This document shows, one piece after another, positions 11,072-23,859 of a stretch of 64,000 nucleotides of DNA. The position numbers and the translations under genes were made by a program. The stretch covers positions 20,150,458 through 20,214,457 of the forward strand of contig OW387146.1 of NCBI GenBank assembly GCA_936440205.1, in the 5' to 3' direction. This stretch comes from Lepidonotus clava. Lineage: Eukaryota; Annelida; Polychaeta; Phyllodocida; Polynoidae. Positions within the stretch are counted from its first letter, which is position 1; each line of letters opens with the position of its first letter. The notes below the pieces were generated by a model. That model was not told where the DNA came from. It ran no database searches and worked only from the letters and a program-made list of their open reading frames with translations.

Positions 11072-14000
11072 GTAATGCAGGGACACTTTCCTGGGGCAAC
11101 ATGAATGATAAGGGACTGGGAGGCGGACGAGGCGGTGGAAGTACGAATGAACTGGCCCCCGCGGTCCTTGCAGAGGATGACAGATAAGTAGCGGGCTATG
11201 GCGTCGGCCTCGATGGCCTTTCTTCTGTCCGTGGACGCGGGGTACGCCCCACAAACTTTCGATGAAGCTATGATGGCTTTCCCGACGGCGGTGCTGGGCC
11301 CATGTACCTGATACTTGCCAGGAGCGGAGAGGCTAGTGAACGAACATAACGCAACAGTGCAGTTGGGACAGACTGTAATAAAATATAAAAAGGAGGAGCA
11401 GTTACAGGATTTATTGAAGACGACGGAGGAGGTGGAAATGGCGAGGGGAATAGAAGACACGCTGTTGCGGCTCCCGGGCAAGGAGATGGAGTTACCTTTG
11501 CCGCCCAGACTGCAAGAAGAGGGCTGAGAAGTCGAACGAAATCGGTGGATGTTGCTCGAAGGAAAAAGAAAGGACGATCCTGCACGGATAATGTCGTGGC
11601 GGAACCAGCGCGGAAATGGCGTGCCACGAGTTCGGGTGTGGAGGGATTACGGAGGTTGGCTCCCCACCCATAATGTCAAACCTCCAGGGAGAGACCGGGC
11701 CGAGGTGGTGGTACCCGAGCCGCACGGGAATCCGAGGCCCGGATAAACCTCTCCCAGGGACCGCTGACTGAGACCGAAAATAAATTGGACTGAAACTACT
11801 GTCGGGAACGGGTCGGCGGGGCCCATACTTCTTGAACAAGTCCTTGAAAGGATAGAGCTTTGGGAGTTTCTTCACGAGGATCTCGTTCTGCTGAATTCGG
11901 GAAAGGACCAGGTGTTGTGAAATGTTCGCTGTGATTAACATGCTGGTTTTGTAGTCTGAAGAAGAGTGCGTATAAAGCTGACTTACCAAGCCGGGCAACG
12001 GCAGATGTGAAGCTGTCCCATCTCAGCCCGGAAGAGGAGAAACGAATGGACATAGAACGATGGGGCGAGCGTCATCCGGCCGGGGAGGCGGAAGGACACC
12101 CAGCACCTGGTCGGGTGACCAAAGAATGAGAGGATGGACACGGGAATGGATCTGCAGAGAGAAACAAGAATGAGCGAACATTGTGTAAAATCTTAAAATC
12201 CTGGGTCGATGGTCGGGCCGAGGTAGTGTGATACTAGTGGACCGGAGACCCGCCGCTGGGGAAAGGCTGGCACGGGCCAAGACTGGAACTTCTCCCGTGC
12301 TGCCTTGAGGGATCTGGAGGCGCTGGAGCGACCTCTGTCCCCATGCGGCACAAAAATAAAAATCAACGAACTATTCGTGAGACCCACGAAGGGTCCCCCA
12401 GGACTCGAACGGGCAGGAGATCCCGAGATATGGGGACAGGACGGGCTGCGACTTATCTTCACCTGCAGCTCCTCGTTCGTAGTCTCATATTCTGCCATTT
12501 CCTTCAGCAATCTGATGGATTCCTCCTTCTTCGTCCCGCCCGGGTTGTTCTTTCTCCGTCAGGATGGGGAACTCAATCTGGAATTTCTCCACCTGAATGC
12601 TGGCATTAGTAAGGGCATGCCTGGACCAAGTGGACGAGTCTTGTGTTTGGCGACCAGGATGTCGGTGTGCAGTGGTACCGAAGAAGTATTCGACGGTTCC
12701 CGAGGGACCGGGGTGCGAGTGGGGACGGTTGTCTTAAGGCCCCTAACTCGTACCCCATCATGTTGTAGTAACTAACAAAAATAGGAAAATAGACGAACTG
12801 AAATCTTACTTAGAACGAATTCATTGTGACTGTCTTCACGTCGGACCTCGGACCGGGACGGCCGAGGTTCAGGACTAGCGACCGAAAAATGTAGTCTTTG
12901 GGCCATCCCGAAAGATGTTCTTGAATGAGGACCTCAACTTACCATAGAATCCACTTCTCTGAAGCACTCCTTGAGTTGGGCCACCTCATCACCAACTGCG
13001 TAGGCATACCGCCTGAAATTCATCCATTTGGCTTCGGGACTCTCGTGCCTGACGTGGACGTGGACCCACGGTACGAACTCCTACTCCTTACCTATCCTAA
13101 AACGAGGGATCTATCACTGTAGTCCCACTGTTTGGTAAAATCTTTCCATACTCTTCCCACCTTGAAGACTACATCGCAGTGGACCTCATGCTCCAATATA
13201 TACTGCTGGTTTCTCCTCATCTCATGATGCGCGCTCGCTGGAAGGAAGGGTCTCGGCGAGACCGACAAAGAAGAATGAGCGTCCGGGAGCCCGAATTAAT
13301 TATTTACTAAATTGAACAATATTATATTTACCACTTACCTTGCCGAAAGACGGACTTTCGTACTCAGGAGCAGCTCGGGACGACTCGAAGTTGAACATTC
13401 GCTATTAAGTTATTGTTGCACGGGCCGACGTCCAAGACAAGATGTCTGACGCGTGACAGGCCGTTCGTGTGGCTTCATGTAGATGGGCATTGCCTTCATG
13501 ATGGCTGTCATCAAGCGTGGCCGCGGTTTTCACTGGGCTCGCCTCCTAGTTAGGATTTGTTGGTACTACAGTCTAAAGAAAATCGTTAAAACCCGTCCCT
13601 CGGAAAGCCGGAATGTAGGGCCAAAGAGCCCGAGGAAAGAAGTCCTCAAAAATTCATCTCATTGACATTTCATCCCAAGAACTCATGTAGGATTTGCTAA
13701 GGAGCCTCCCCTCATCCCGAATAATTGTCTTCGTGTCCCCGGACACAGGGGTGAGGTGCGAGGCCTCCTGTCGTCGTCTTCCACAAAGGAGTCTCCTCGC
13801 CGCCTAGTTTCGTGCCGACCGGGACCGAAGTAGGGGCAGGGGCCTCCTGTCACCCGGACCAGATCCTCCGGTATCTCCTTCTACCTTAGACGAGTTTGCT
13901 TGAAGTTCTTCGATTAGATCTATCAACGGCCTGTTAAGAAAATGGCGACGTCAAGAATCCTTGAGTGTGTTGCACTGGACAAAGCTTGTGTTGCCTTTGA

Positions 14001-14488
14001 GCTGGTGCTGGATTGCCTTTGAGATCACGTGGCTCTGGAGGACGTTCCGACATGGCCGGCGACTGCAAAGTCAAACTTCGTTCCTGCACGGAAACGGGCG
14101 CCACATCGACAATTAATGCTTCTAATTTTGGTACTCTCTTTTATTTTTCGCTCCACAAGAGCTAAGACACTCAACCATGATTCCATCTTTGGAGGTCTCC
14201 TCTTGAAGCTTTAACGGCTGAAGAAATTGCCTATGTATCCCGTTGGATCAAGTCCTTCATCCTTCTCTCCTTATTTGCAAAGAAACCTTGTGTGACGCTG
14301 CTGCCAGCCGGGAAAACCCGGGGGGAGGTGGGGGAATCATGCCCCTCCCACTGGCACGAACAATTCTTGTCCTTCTCTATGATGGAAGCAAGCGACGGAT
14401 GTTGCAGAAGGTAGCCAGCATATTCTTTCAACTTTCTTCTAAGTCATCCTAAAAATCATCCAAATATATCTCATCTGCGGAGAACGGT

Positions 14489-15005
14489 GGTCGGGAGGTA
14501 GAGGGGTCGCGACCGACCCTTACCTCCGGGTAGGAGAGTCACGACCGACTCTCTACCCAAAAAGTGTGAAAGCGCCTGGACGGCGGGACTTCATGCAGTG
14601 GCTGGGGGCACGACCGCCCCGTCGGAGAATCGGGCTAGCTGCTGAAGCCCGAAAGGAAAAGGTCGGGAGGTAGAGGGGTCACGACCGACCCTTACCTCCG
14701 GGTAGGATAGTCACGACCGACTCTCTACCCAACAAGAGTGAAAGCGCCTGAACGGCGGGACTTCATGCAGTGGCTGGGGGCACGACCGCCCCGTCGGAGA
14801 ATCGGGCTAGCTGCTGAAGCCAGAAGGAAAAACCGGGAGCATGGAGGGTCACGACCGACCCTTACCTCCGGGCAGGAGAGTCGCGACCGACTCTCTGCCC
14901 TAGATGAAAGGAGAGACGAACCTGGACGAGGGCACGAGCGCCCTACCATGGAGATTGGGCCAAATCTTTATAGGGCCCGGACAGAGAAGCGGGGGAGTCC
15001 GACTG
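14489..15005 (+). repeat. 172-bp tandem repeat with palindromic cores near the 3' LTR
   Basis: Units start at 14489, 14661 and about 14832 (period 171-172). Each has GGGTCRCGACCGACCC and a related GAGTCRCGACCGACTC block, both self-complementary around the GTCGCGAC or GTCACGAC core. The third copy is diverged and decays after about 14930; a weak fourth echo is seen near 14990-15050. Confidence 0.85.
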
Positions 15006-15420
15006 ACTCTCCGGTCTCGGGGGTGAGAGCTACGACCGGCTTCCCCATCTCAAGACGTTAAGAGACTGAAAATTAAATAAAACTAGCTGAACGAAGAACG
15101 AATCCTGAAATGAACTCTGAACTAGAAGAAAGAAGAACGAAGAAAGAAGATTGAAATTAAAAATTGATTAGCCGGATAGGCCCCGGGGGCCCTCCGAAGT
15201 AGACAGGAGAGGACAAAGGGTGACACTTCCTCCTCTACCTATAGGGAGCGTAGGACCGAAATTAGAGATGAAATTAAGATTCTGGTTCTAAAGTATTCTC
15301 TGTTGTTGTTATCTGCAAAAAGTTATGATGTTACATGAATTTAAAAACTTATTGATTACTTGTTAAAGCACGAAATTGTATGAGTCGTAGCAACCCGCCT
15401 TTCAAGAAGGTACGGGAGGG

Positions 15421-16320
15421 TGTGACGAATGTCTATTCATCACGTGTCAAAGCAAATGCGGTAGAGTTAAAAGTGTATTTTGTAACGGGCCCGAAAGCCC
15501 GAAATTGTAAGCCCGAAAGGAACGAAACCCGAAATGATATGTAAACCGGAAATGACGTCATAGTGACCACGTGATAACCACGTGACAGTGAATAGCCAAT
15601 CAGAGTTGACTTGTAGACTATAAAAGGGGGAAAAATAAAGGAGTTCTTTCATAGTACTCATGGTGTTCGGATGTGTCTTCTTCCCTTAGCAGCGCCCCGA
15701 AGAGGGATTCCAGTCGATAAGATGATTCAATAGGACTAGTAGACAAAGAAGTAGATGTAATATTGTGAAGTTATCGGAAAACTTAGATAAAAATAGTAGT
15801 AGGCCCGAAGGCCTGAGAGACCGAAACATGGCCCGAAAGTCCGGCGCGGCATGACATATGGCCCGGGAACGGAAGACCGGACAGGTACGAAAGCCCGAAA
15901 TAGTCAGCGGTGGCCCGAAAGCGGGAGGTATTAAGGCGCGACCGGCTCGGCCCCACGCTACCAAACAATAGGCGACCGTCGGCCCGAGACCTCCAATAGA
16001 GAACAAGCAGAGAAAGGAATGGCACGAAGAAGAGGAACGGACCCAGACCCCCCCTACAAAAACACTGTCTATTTTCGCCCCCGCCATCCTCCGCCCGATG
16101 GCCGAAACCCCCCGGTCCCATCCGACCAACCCTCCCCCTCCCTTGCAACGAATACTGGTCCCCCGACCGACCCACTCAACCCCCCTCGTGCGCGAGGTAC
16201 GACTCTTGATCTCACATCTCGGCTTCTTGCTCGGCCTCCGTGCCCAGCTGAGAACCGAAATAACCCCCACGTCCCCTGATCGCAGCCCCCGGCAACCCCG
16301 AGCGACCGAGGAACGTCACA
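15421..16320 (+). repeat. 3' LTR of the Gypsy element
   Basis: 900 bp, same ends and promoter motifs as the 5' LTR. Preceded by a purine-rich stretch (about 15404-15420, AAGGTACGGGAGGG) that may be the polypurine tract. Followed by the CATA duplication at 16321-16324. Confidence 0.93.
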
Positions 16321-16420
16321 CATACAACAATTCTTATTAATTTTATTATCAATAAAATTAATTTTATATTTTTCCCCAATGCTGCCTTTATTTGTTTGTC
16401 ACCGGGTTGTTCAGTAATGG
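16321..16420 (+). mobile_element. Right end of the Ngaro-like element (rest of B2)
   Basis: From 16325 the sequence repeats 2642-2737 without a visible difference and stops at GTAATGG, where B1 goes on into A2 and this copy goes into unrelated sequence. Position 16420 is therefore the right boundary of the interrupted Ngaro-like element. Confidence 0.88.
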
Positions 16421-16467
16421 CAATGTAATTTTATGGTAAAATTTGATGTTCATGTATACTGGGAGGC

Positions 16468-18789
16468 TAATTTGCTCTATCAGTGTAAACCATCCAAATG
16501 GCTTCAGAGGCATTTTGTACAATGACTTATCATGACAATGTCAACTTTAAGAACACTATAAGCACATTTGCTTAACAATTTTTATTTTAGTGGACAAGTG
16601 AACAAGCTCATTGTTGACCTATCATTGGTTGTTATAATTGCTATTGTGAAATGGGCCACAGGTGACAAGCTGACTTGGAAGTGATAATCTTCATCAGCAA
16701 TTCATTGAATAATCAAGAAACCATGAAAAATAACTGTTATTTGGTCTCATCCGTTGAGAATTTAGATCTCATATTTGTCAGATATACATTAAATAAAGCA
16801 TTCATGCATTTCATGCATTTCATGCATTTCATGTTTCTTTGCTTGATAGTAACTGAGATTATGCATGGCTGGGTGAGCACATTAAAAATCATAAATGTAA
16901 AATCAAACTTTCATTTACCCTGACTAGCATTTCAGTGAATTTTCAAAAGATAGCTCACATACTACACTTTTTGAATGTCATATGGCATTTTCATATACTC
17001 ATGTTAAGGAATCAAGGAATCCTTAATAACTAAAGTAGATTTGCTCAGTCTGCAGCTGATAAAAGCCTTGCTTAAGAAATTAAAGGACCTAGTTTTCATT
17101 TGCATGTGTCCAACACTAATTAGAGATATAAGCTAAAAGCTTCAGAACAAAAGTTTCTGATATGATTATATCTGTTGTCAAACGCTTATAAGTACCATAC
17201 CCACTAGGCTCAATCACTGAACAAATTTGTTGACAAATACCAAAAGAATCAGCATTTTTTCCACCTATTCAGTTCCACAATTAGTATGCAATATTAAAAA
17301 AAGGCACATTTGATGGGAGTTGATGCTAAAATCGACAGACTATTCTAGTAGAATCAGCCAATTTTAGCACTGATTAGGCGGCCAACTTGGTGCAAACTTG
17401 CCTCGTGGGTATGAGGCTTTAAGGACAAAGTCTTGGCCAATTACAACATACCTTTTATGCTCCTAGCTACTCCTGCAAGTATAGTCCTTAAGTGCAGATC
17501 TGGATGTTTGGTTCCAAAGTGACCCAAAGCAAGTTCAGCTTTACTGGACTTGTCCGACTAGTGTGTGTCAGCCAAGTGGAGATGTGGATATTGGTGTCCC
17601 TATAAAATTATGATGATTGGCCTAGCTCACCCACTGTTAACAGGTAGCAGAAACAGCACAAACATGATGCCTACCAGTAGTCATCTCCACCTGTGCCCAG
17701 ACCACCCCACCCCACACATGTAGCACCACCCTTGACCATCTACAAAACCCTGACTCAATAACTGGGTCCCCGATCGAGGTGAACCCCACCCCCATCTGGT
17801 TTCCTCATCACAACAAAACACCAACACCCCCCAAAAAAAAGAAAAACAAGGTCAAATTTGACACACTACCACATTTTTTGGAATCGACCCCTAACCGCAG
17901 AAAAGAAAAGCAATTCTTTGAACATGAGTCTGATGAAACCTCGAGTCAGGAGAAGCAACATTAACATTGATCAACGTCTCCACGACCACCCGCAAAACTA
18001 GTATTCATCAAGAGTGTAACCAGCACTCCACACAATTTGGGCTCATATTCAGAAATCCTATGTTGGAACCCAATGCGCAGCAAAAAGATGCCCTATAGAT
18101 ACAAACCGGCCATATGGGGTGAACTACCAATTTCACGCTCAACAAATGTCTCCACTTTTTCCCAACAGGTCAAGGTTGATAAGCGATATATGGATATGCA
18201 AGACGACAAGAACCTTAATCCTTTCAAGACACCACATGTGTGACCATGTCAACAAGCAGGGATTTTGGAGGTTTAAGTAGTTGAAAAAATTGTAAAAAGA
18301 AAAATTACAGCCAGAGTTATGGCCCTTTGAATTAGTATATATATATTATTTTTTTTGAATTCTTTTATTTAACCAGACAAGAATTAAGCAGTTACACCTG
18401 TTTTACATTACTTGTATATATGTCAGTTGCAGTTGAATTAGGGTGTTTGACATAGGCCTCTAGATAATAGATATGTAGCTCATTAAACATTTTCATGCAG
18501 AATTTTATAAAAAATGCTAAATGTTAGACATAAGGCTATAACTTTTTTTTATGAAATCAATTTCTGTCCCAAAATGGGCCAATGGTGGAGGGTCGGCCCT
18601 TTATTTTTGACAGAATTCTTTTTCTCCAAAATCCATTCCAAATAAGGCTACAACTTTGTTTATCTTTAAGATATCCTAATTCGGTTTTCTGTGCAATATA
18701 ACTGATGAAATTCACAACATGCTTTTGGTGAGATATTGAATTTCCTTGGTAAATTGGTTTCCGAGAAAACTGCTTTCCTTGGCTACCTT
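16468..18789 (+). repeat. Interspersed or segmental repeat, copy 1
   Basis: From TAATTTGCTCTATCAGTG to CCTTGGCTACCTT it aligns collinearly, with about 10 percent differences by eye, to 26143-29501. Relative to copy 2 it has extra sequence at about 17015-17235 and 18345-18412, and lacks three inserts found there. No coding sequence is recognised in either copy; origin (old transposon or segmental duplication) is unknown. Confidence 0.8.
17189..17422. mobile_element. TA-flanked MITE with CATACCCACT inverted ends
   Basis: Left end TA-AGTACCATACCCACTAGG, right end GTGGGTATGAGGCTT-TA. The ends are inverted repeats and flanked by TA, as in Tc1/mariner-type MITEs. Relatives: 63038-63259 and, without its left end, about 27300-27487. 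Confidence 0.6.
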
Positions 18790-18794
18790 ATTTT

Positions 18795-19139
18795 AAAGCC
18801 TGAAACATTTATAATATAGCGTTATCCTATTACTATTAGAAATAGTCTCATTGAGTAAGAGTAAGCAATTATCATCACTTAGAATTAATTCATTTATACC
18901 CATTCAATAGCCACATTGTCTTGATCACCTCACATGGTGAATACCAAAAAGTGACCACGTGACCACGTTTGCCCAAGGTCTATAAACAAAAATGAAAATA
19001 CCTTTTAGATTTGAAAATAGTTTAATCAAATGTAGTTAAAAATCTGATTATAAGGAGTGTCGAAATAAATGTCAATAGAAATTAACAAATTTTACTAAAT
19101 TGTTAGTATACAGGAAACCACTACATTAAAACAAAATAC
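18795..19139 (+). repeat. Dispersed repeat, copy 1 (partner at 63620-64000)
   Basis: About 345 bp, recognisable by GTCTCATTGAGTAAGAGTAA, a CACCTCACATGGTGAA box and CAGGAAACCACTACATTAAAA, aligned in the same orientation with the right edge of the window. Copy 1 abuts the end of the 16468-18789 repeat, so the two may be parts of one family. Confidence 0.8.
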
Positions 19140-20058
19140 CATTAGTATTCAGTATCAATATCTCATATCTTAATCAACACTTTATTTATATTACTTGACC
19201 CAGGAACTCGACAGCTGTTTCTTAACAATGTTAACAATCAACAAATCATGCTGATGCAGGATTGACAGTGATAGTATCAACACGAGATGAATAAAAATAA
19301 GTGCATGTATCATGTTGTACATGACGTGAACTATATGTATTTTATGATATCTCATGATATCCACTACTTGCACTTTACGTAATTTATGATATATTATGAT
19401 ATTTTGTTTGTCATATCTTAAGATGAGGGACGGTGAGGTTCTCTGGACCAAGGAATGACAGATAAGGAGTTTTAAATGGAGGGGCCCTTTAAGGGAATAT
19501 ATGACTCGATACTGATTGAATGTAGGAAACATAACAGAGAAGCTGCAATAACTCCAAAACAGCACCTTGAGGTGGTGCTACAACACCTAAAATCCTAGAC
19601 ATGAATTATTTTAGTTACTTTATTTCTCAACTGGATACAAGTTAACAGAAGCTGCCAGTTTTCATTGTATATACCAGTGTACAGTTTCTTGTATTACTTC
19701 AGTTCATAAGACACGAGCTGGTGGGGGAACGCACAATAGGTCAGCATAATGCAGTTATTCACAAATGATTCGCATACAATTCTAGTACCAGTTATACATT
19801 ATTACTAAATTAAATTCACATCTAAACATAACGCATAATTTTTTTTTCTTTTTCAAAATCCGATTCCTGTGAATTACAAGTTCTTCTATCAGATTAAACA
19901 ATCATATATATATATTATTATCAAGTTACTAATACATTGAAGTAACGACAGTTGTATTTGACACATAATCAATATAATGTGATATATATATAGTAACATT
20001 ACAATCGATTAAATACAGTTAGCTTTGAGGCAATGCAATACCCAATCTTTAAGTTCCA
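19140..20058. other. AT-rich intergenic stretch
   Basis: No convincing gene. A run of short TATGATATYTCATGATAT motifs near 19340-19425 and AT microsatellite near 19900-19990 are the only structure seen. A 124-codon minus-strand frame (19191-19565) lacks any domain and looks like chance. Confidence 0.6.
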
Positions 20059-20745
20059 TCAAAATTCCATAGATTTTACCACATTTTTAAAATGTACAAT
20101 ATCAATATATGAAATAGATTGCGTACTAGTATGCAAACTATTCCAAAGTGTTAAGCCCCTAACATATGGGCTATTCTGTATTTTTGTATATTTAGTGAAA
20201 ATATCTTTTATTTTCACCTTGGGTGTACCTAAATATCTATCATGTTTAGGCTTTACAATATTTACAGCCCCTTTACTTTGGGAATACATAATTTTCAACA
20301 CATTTCTTTTACGGCGTGTTTGCAGATCCTCCAACCTATAAACACTGTACAAATCAGTTATCAAGCATTGGTTATCTTTATTTTTACTATATTCAATCAG
20401 TCGTATGGCCCTATCCTGCAATTTTCTAATCTTATTAATCTTATCTTTAGTGCCTGAATCAATTAAAAATTTGAGCATGGAGCAATTTGCCTCGGACCTT
20501 TTTCAGAACATGATCAATTTGCTGGTTCATACTCAAACGATCGTCAATGTATACTCCCAGATAATTATACATTTGCCTGTTTCAATACCTGATTACCAAT
20601 AAAAATATCACTACCTATATTGTTTTGGTTTTTCGTGTAACTAACAACCATAAACTTAGTCTTATCCTCATTGATAGTCAATTTGTTTTGCTCACACCAG
20701 TGTACCAAAATATTAAGCTTATATTGAGCATCAACATTACTTGAT
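20059..20745 (-). mobile_element. LINE fragment, C-terminal part of reverse transcriptase
   Basis: On the minus strand the upstream part reads LNILVHWCEQNKLTINEDKT, VYNYLGVYIDDRLS and the downstream part (20059-20478) IRKLQDRAIRLI, YVRGLTLWNSLH. These are the usual RT-palm-to-C-terminal motifs of CR1/Jockey-like non-LTR elements. It is 5'-truncated and no endonuclease is present; reading shifts frame between the two parts, so it is dead. Confidence 0.8.
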
Positions 20746-22264
20746 TACAAGTTATACATATTAATTAAGACACAAGAATCCCTAATCAATATAATAAATA
20801 AGAGACAGACTAAACTACAGGTTATCTGTCAGGGATCAATAATTATGTATTTTTTCATATAAATCTAGATTATGTGGTGATCTTTAAATGTTCATGACAA
20901 GCTTCTAACTGCCTACCCTGGGCCCCTCTTAAGACCTCCACACTCAACTGAAGTTAAGCATTGAAATTGAGGTTAGGGGCATGGAGCATTCTGTAACTGT
21001 AATACAGTTAAAGTAGGCCTATCATACTTCCGATCCACTATACAGTGTGACAGTAATAACAGTCATAGACATCTTTTCAGAGGGAGAAACAGCACAGATT
21101 TCGTGAGCGAGATTTCGTGAACATGAAAAATTGTGGAAAGGACTTATAAAACATATATGTATTTTCAGATTTTATATATTTTTTTTTACATTGTTGGAAG
21201 ATGACTGAAACAATTTGAGAGTTGAAAAATTGAATAAAGAAAAACATGAAGTTTGGATTCCAATGATAAAAAATGTTGTGATCGTGGATTATATACTTTT
21301 ATGAAATTGTGTGGTTTTTCATTTCAATTTGTTTTCACAATTTTCCACTCTGAAATATTTTCAATCATCTTAGAATATACATAAAATAGTATTCTATTTG
21401 AAAACATACATATTGTGAATGTCTTTTTCATTAGATTTCATGTCCAACAAATTGAATGAAAGTTTTTTGGACAACACTTTCGTATCATCGATGTAATGTC
21501 ACCTACACGAAATTTCAGGAAACTTTTCTGGATGGCAACCATCTAAGTTGACACTTGACGATCCCAGAGCAAACGTAAGAGTTGGTTAAATGCTATTTCA
21601 GCATACATTGGAGCTGTATAGCTAGACTTGAATGACAGGTTGTTAACAGATTAGGGATGTTACGTGATTCTTGCAATGTTGCAGCATTTTGTACCATAGC
21701 AAGAAATGACAATGTTCATCATTTTCCATAATAATCGCCTAACATGCATTTTTTTAGGCTTTTCTAAATAGATACATTATCTGAGTTTGTGTAAACCTTA
21801 GATAGATTCTATTGACCCCTAAGTAATGCATTCCATGCAATCAAATAATAAAAATTGCACTAAATTGTGAAGAAATATATGCTGAATCGGCAACATTGAA
21901 TGCCAATATTGTATATTGTAAAGAAACATTGATTACAAAATTGACCTTCTGGTAAAATCTTTTCAAATTATGAAATATTCTTCAATTTATATCCCTCTTC
22001 ATTCGCACAAAATTATCTAGATTCAGCAAAGAAAATAACACAAGCTATCCCATTTAGGATTAAACCTGTATTTAAGTCATATCATAAAAGTTTCTTAAAG
22101 TTGCCATATCATGATACACCTGCATGGCAAGATTTAGCAACAATGCAGAATATGACAACGTTGTCAGTTTCAGGTTTGTTAAGGACTGTCATTACTTTAG
22201 ATGGTAAGGCAAATGGTTTTCATGACAAATTAGATAGAAGGATATCAAACGACAATTTGCCTTA
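20746..22264. other. AT-rich intergenic stretch without recognised features
   Basis: No gene or clear repeat ends seen. Long T and A tracts and weak self-complementarity around 21120-21420 only. Confidence 0.6.
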
Positions 22265-22865
22265 TTAAAGGGCCCCTTGCACATAATTTTGCACATCATT
22301 ATTTTTTGTGTAGATAATTTTACTTGAGTATAATAAACCCATTTCAAAAGAAATAGTGGAAAAATATCAAGGTATAAGTTAGCCATTCAGAAGAGAAAAT
22401 TAAATTTGTGAATTCCTAAATTTCTAGGCTTTTCAGTACTCACCGTGTGATGTCATAATCATGGGAATTCCCTCTAGATATAATTTGGAATTCCCAGGGG
22501 AATAGATGATAACAGATTGATGAATATCCTTACCAATTCTGGCATATAATTGGCCAAATATGTCTATTTGGTCTGAAACTTTAAATTCCTTACTATATAT
22601 ATTTTAAGCTGAGGGATTCCCTTTGATTAATAAATGGGATTCCCCAATTACTCACTGTGTGACGTCACAAATTTATGGGATTTCCCTCAAAAAATTACAA
22701 ATTTAAAAAGTGAAGTGTTTTAATGTCCTCTAAAATAATGTGTCTAAATTAAAAGTTTTCTTTGAGTTTTCTGTTCTCAGATTTAAGTGCTGTGTATGAA
22801 CCACATGCTGTACTAATTTTATTGAAAAATAACTAACATGTGCTTATGTGCAAGGTTTCCTTTAA
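22265..22865 (-). mobile_element. MITE with TTAA duplications (family T), reversed copy
   Basis: Bounded by TTAA at 22265-22268 and 22862-22865. Ends are inverted repeats: AAAGGGCCCCTTGCACATAA and, read inwards from the right, AAAGGAAACCTTGCACATAA. TTAA duplications point to the piggyBac group. The interior, with paired GGGAATTCCCT and TGTGACGTCAC blocks, matches 26584-27163 in reverse orientation. Confidence 0.8.
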
Positions 22866-23859
22866 GCAAGGTGAACTACTTTCTTAAATATACATAAGGT
22901 CATGTAGGAATTTTTCTCAGAGCTATTGTGCTTTCTTAATCGACTACCAACCACTGCTATCTAGCCTTTAACATTTCTGATTTTGTTGTATTAGATAATC
23001 ATATATAGACTGGCAGCTTTTTTTTTTTTTTTTGTTAGGTTCCAATTTTTATTTCTGATATGAAATCGTACAGACAGTTGTTCGGTTTTCATTTCACACC
23101 AGCTGCATAAAAAAAATACAATACTAATATCAAGTTGGGTTTAACCAGAATAGTGAAATCACTTTACAATTTATTTTAAAGTTATTGTTTGATCTTCAAA
23201 ACAAAGTTGAAATATTATGCACAAGTTGTTTTAGGTGACCATATGGTTATTTTCCTTTGTATCGGTTTTACCAATTCTATTAGGTTTCATGCCCAAATGG
23301 CTAAATTTGGGATTCCTCGTGGCAACAAATTAAAATGATTCATTGATCAACAATTGAAAACAAGGGTTCTTGGCACAATCACCCAATAAATATGAGAAAA
23401 TATTATTGTTGTGTTGAACTACTCACATTAGATTAACCGTATTTGATTCCATTCATCTTCTTCATATCAGATGAGCAAACTCATTTTTCTCAGGAACAGT
23501 GTGGCGACAGTTGGAGTTGTTGCCAATCTGTTGTCGTCTTATTACAGTTTTTGTTGTTGCCATGTGAGAGGCCCCATTAACTGAAGCCATCTAACTCATT
23601 AGCACAGTACACAAGCAGGCGCCAAGTAATTAAGGAAGCCACCAGCATCCTGGTAATGAAACCCAGCAACAGGGCAACAAAAACCTGCTTCATATAATGC
23701 TGTTAAACCTGGTGACAAACAGGATTTATCACCAGACCCCATGGTGCCTGTCTATTATAACCCAGAGCCCTAATTATACTATGCGTTGGATGTCTGGTCG
23801 TATTGAGTAGTGTTGCCCAACACGAATGGTTCACGTTGGGGCCGTATTAAGACTATACA
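22866..23859. other. Intergenic stretch without recognised gene
   Basis: A 15-base T run at about 23019-23033 could be the tail of a retroposed copy, but no matching head is recognised. Nothing else supported. Confidence 0.5.

Larger units (their letters stand above)
8550..15420 (+). other. Long non-canonical region between integrase and 3' LTR of the Gypsy element
   Basis: About 6.9 kb that most Gypsy elements do not have. It holds two plus-strand reading frames (9175-9561 and 10220-11071), antisense coding-like stretches (about 11800-13450) and a 172-bp tandem repeat (14489-15005). No envelope-like signal peptide, fusion peptide or membrane anchor is obvious on the plus strand. The G/C-rich base use up to about 14100 matches the pol region more than the AT-rich host flanks. 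Confidence 0.6.
3039..16320 (+). mobile_element. Ty3/Gypsy LTR retrotransposon inserted in the Ngaro-like element (fossil)
   Basis: Seen: two LTRs starting TGTGA and ending GTCACA, a 4-bp CATA duplication on both sides, a primer-binding-like site after the 5' LTR, and domains in Gypsy order: capsid and zinc knuckle, protease, RT, RNase H, integrase. Internal length is about 11.5 kb, long for the family, because nearly 7 kb separates integrase from the 3' LTR. The LTRs differ at roughly 21 of 900 compared bases (about 2.3 percent, counted by eye) plus one indel of about 10 bp, so the insertion is fairly young. The coding region has about five breaks; it is not intact. Confidence 0.93.

Noticed and set aside
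19191-19565. 124-codon minus-strand frame
   Set aside because: AT-rich, no domain, no splice or poly(A) context, and low-complexity I/L/H/Y composition; chance frame.
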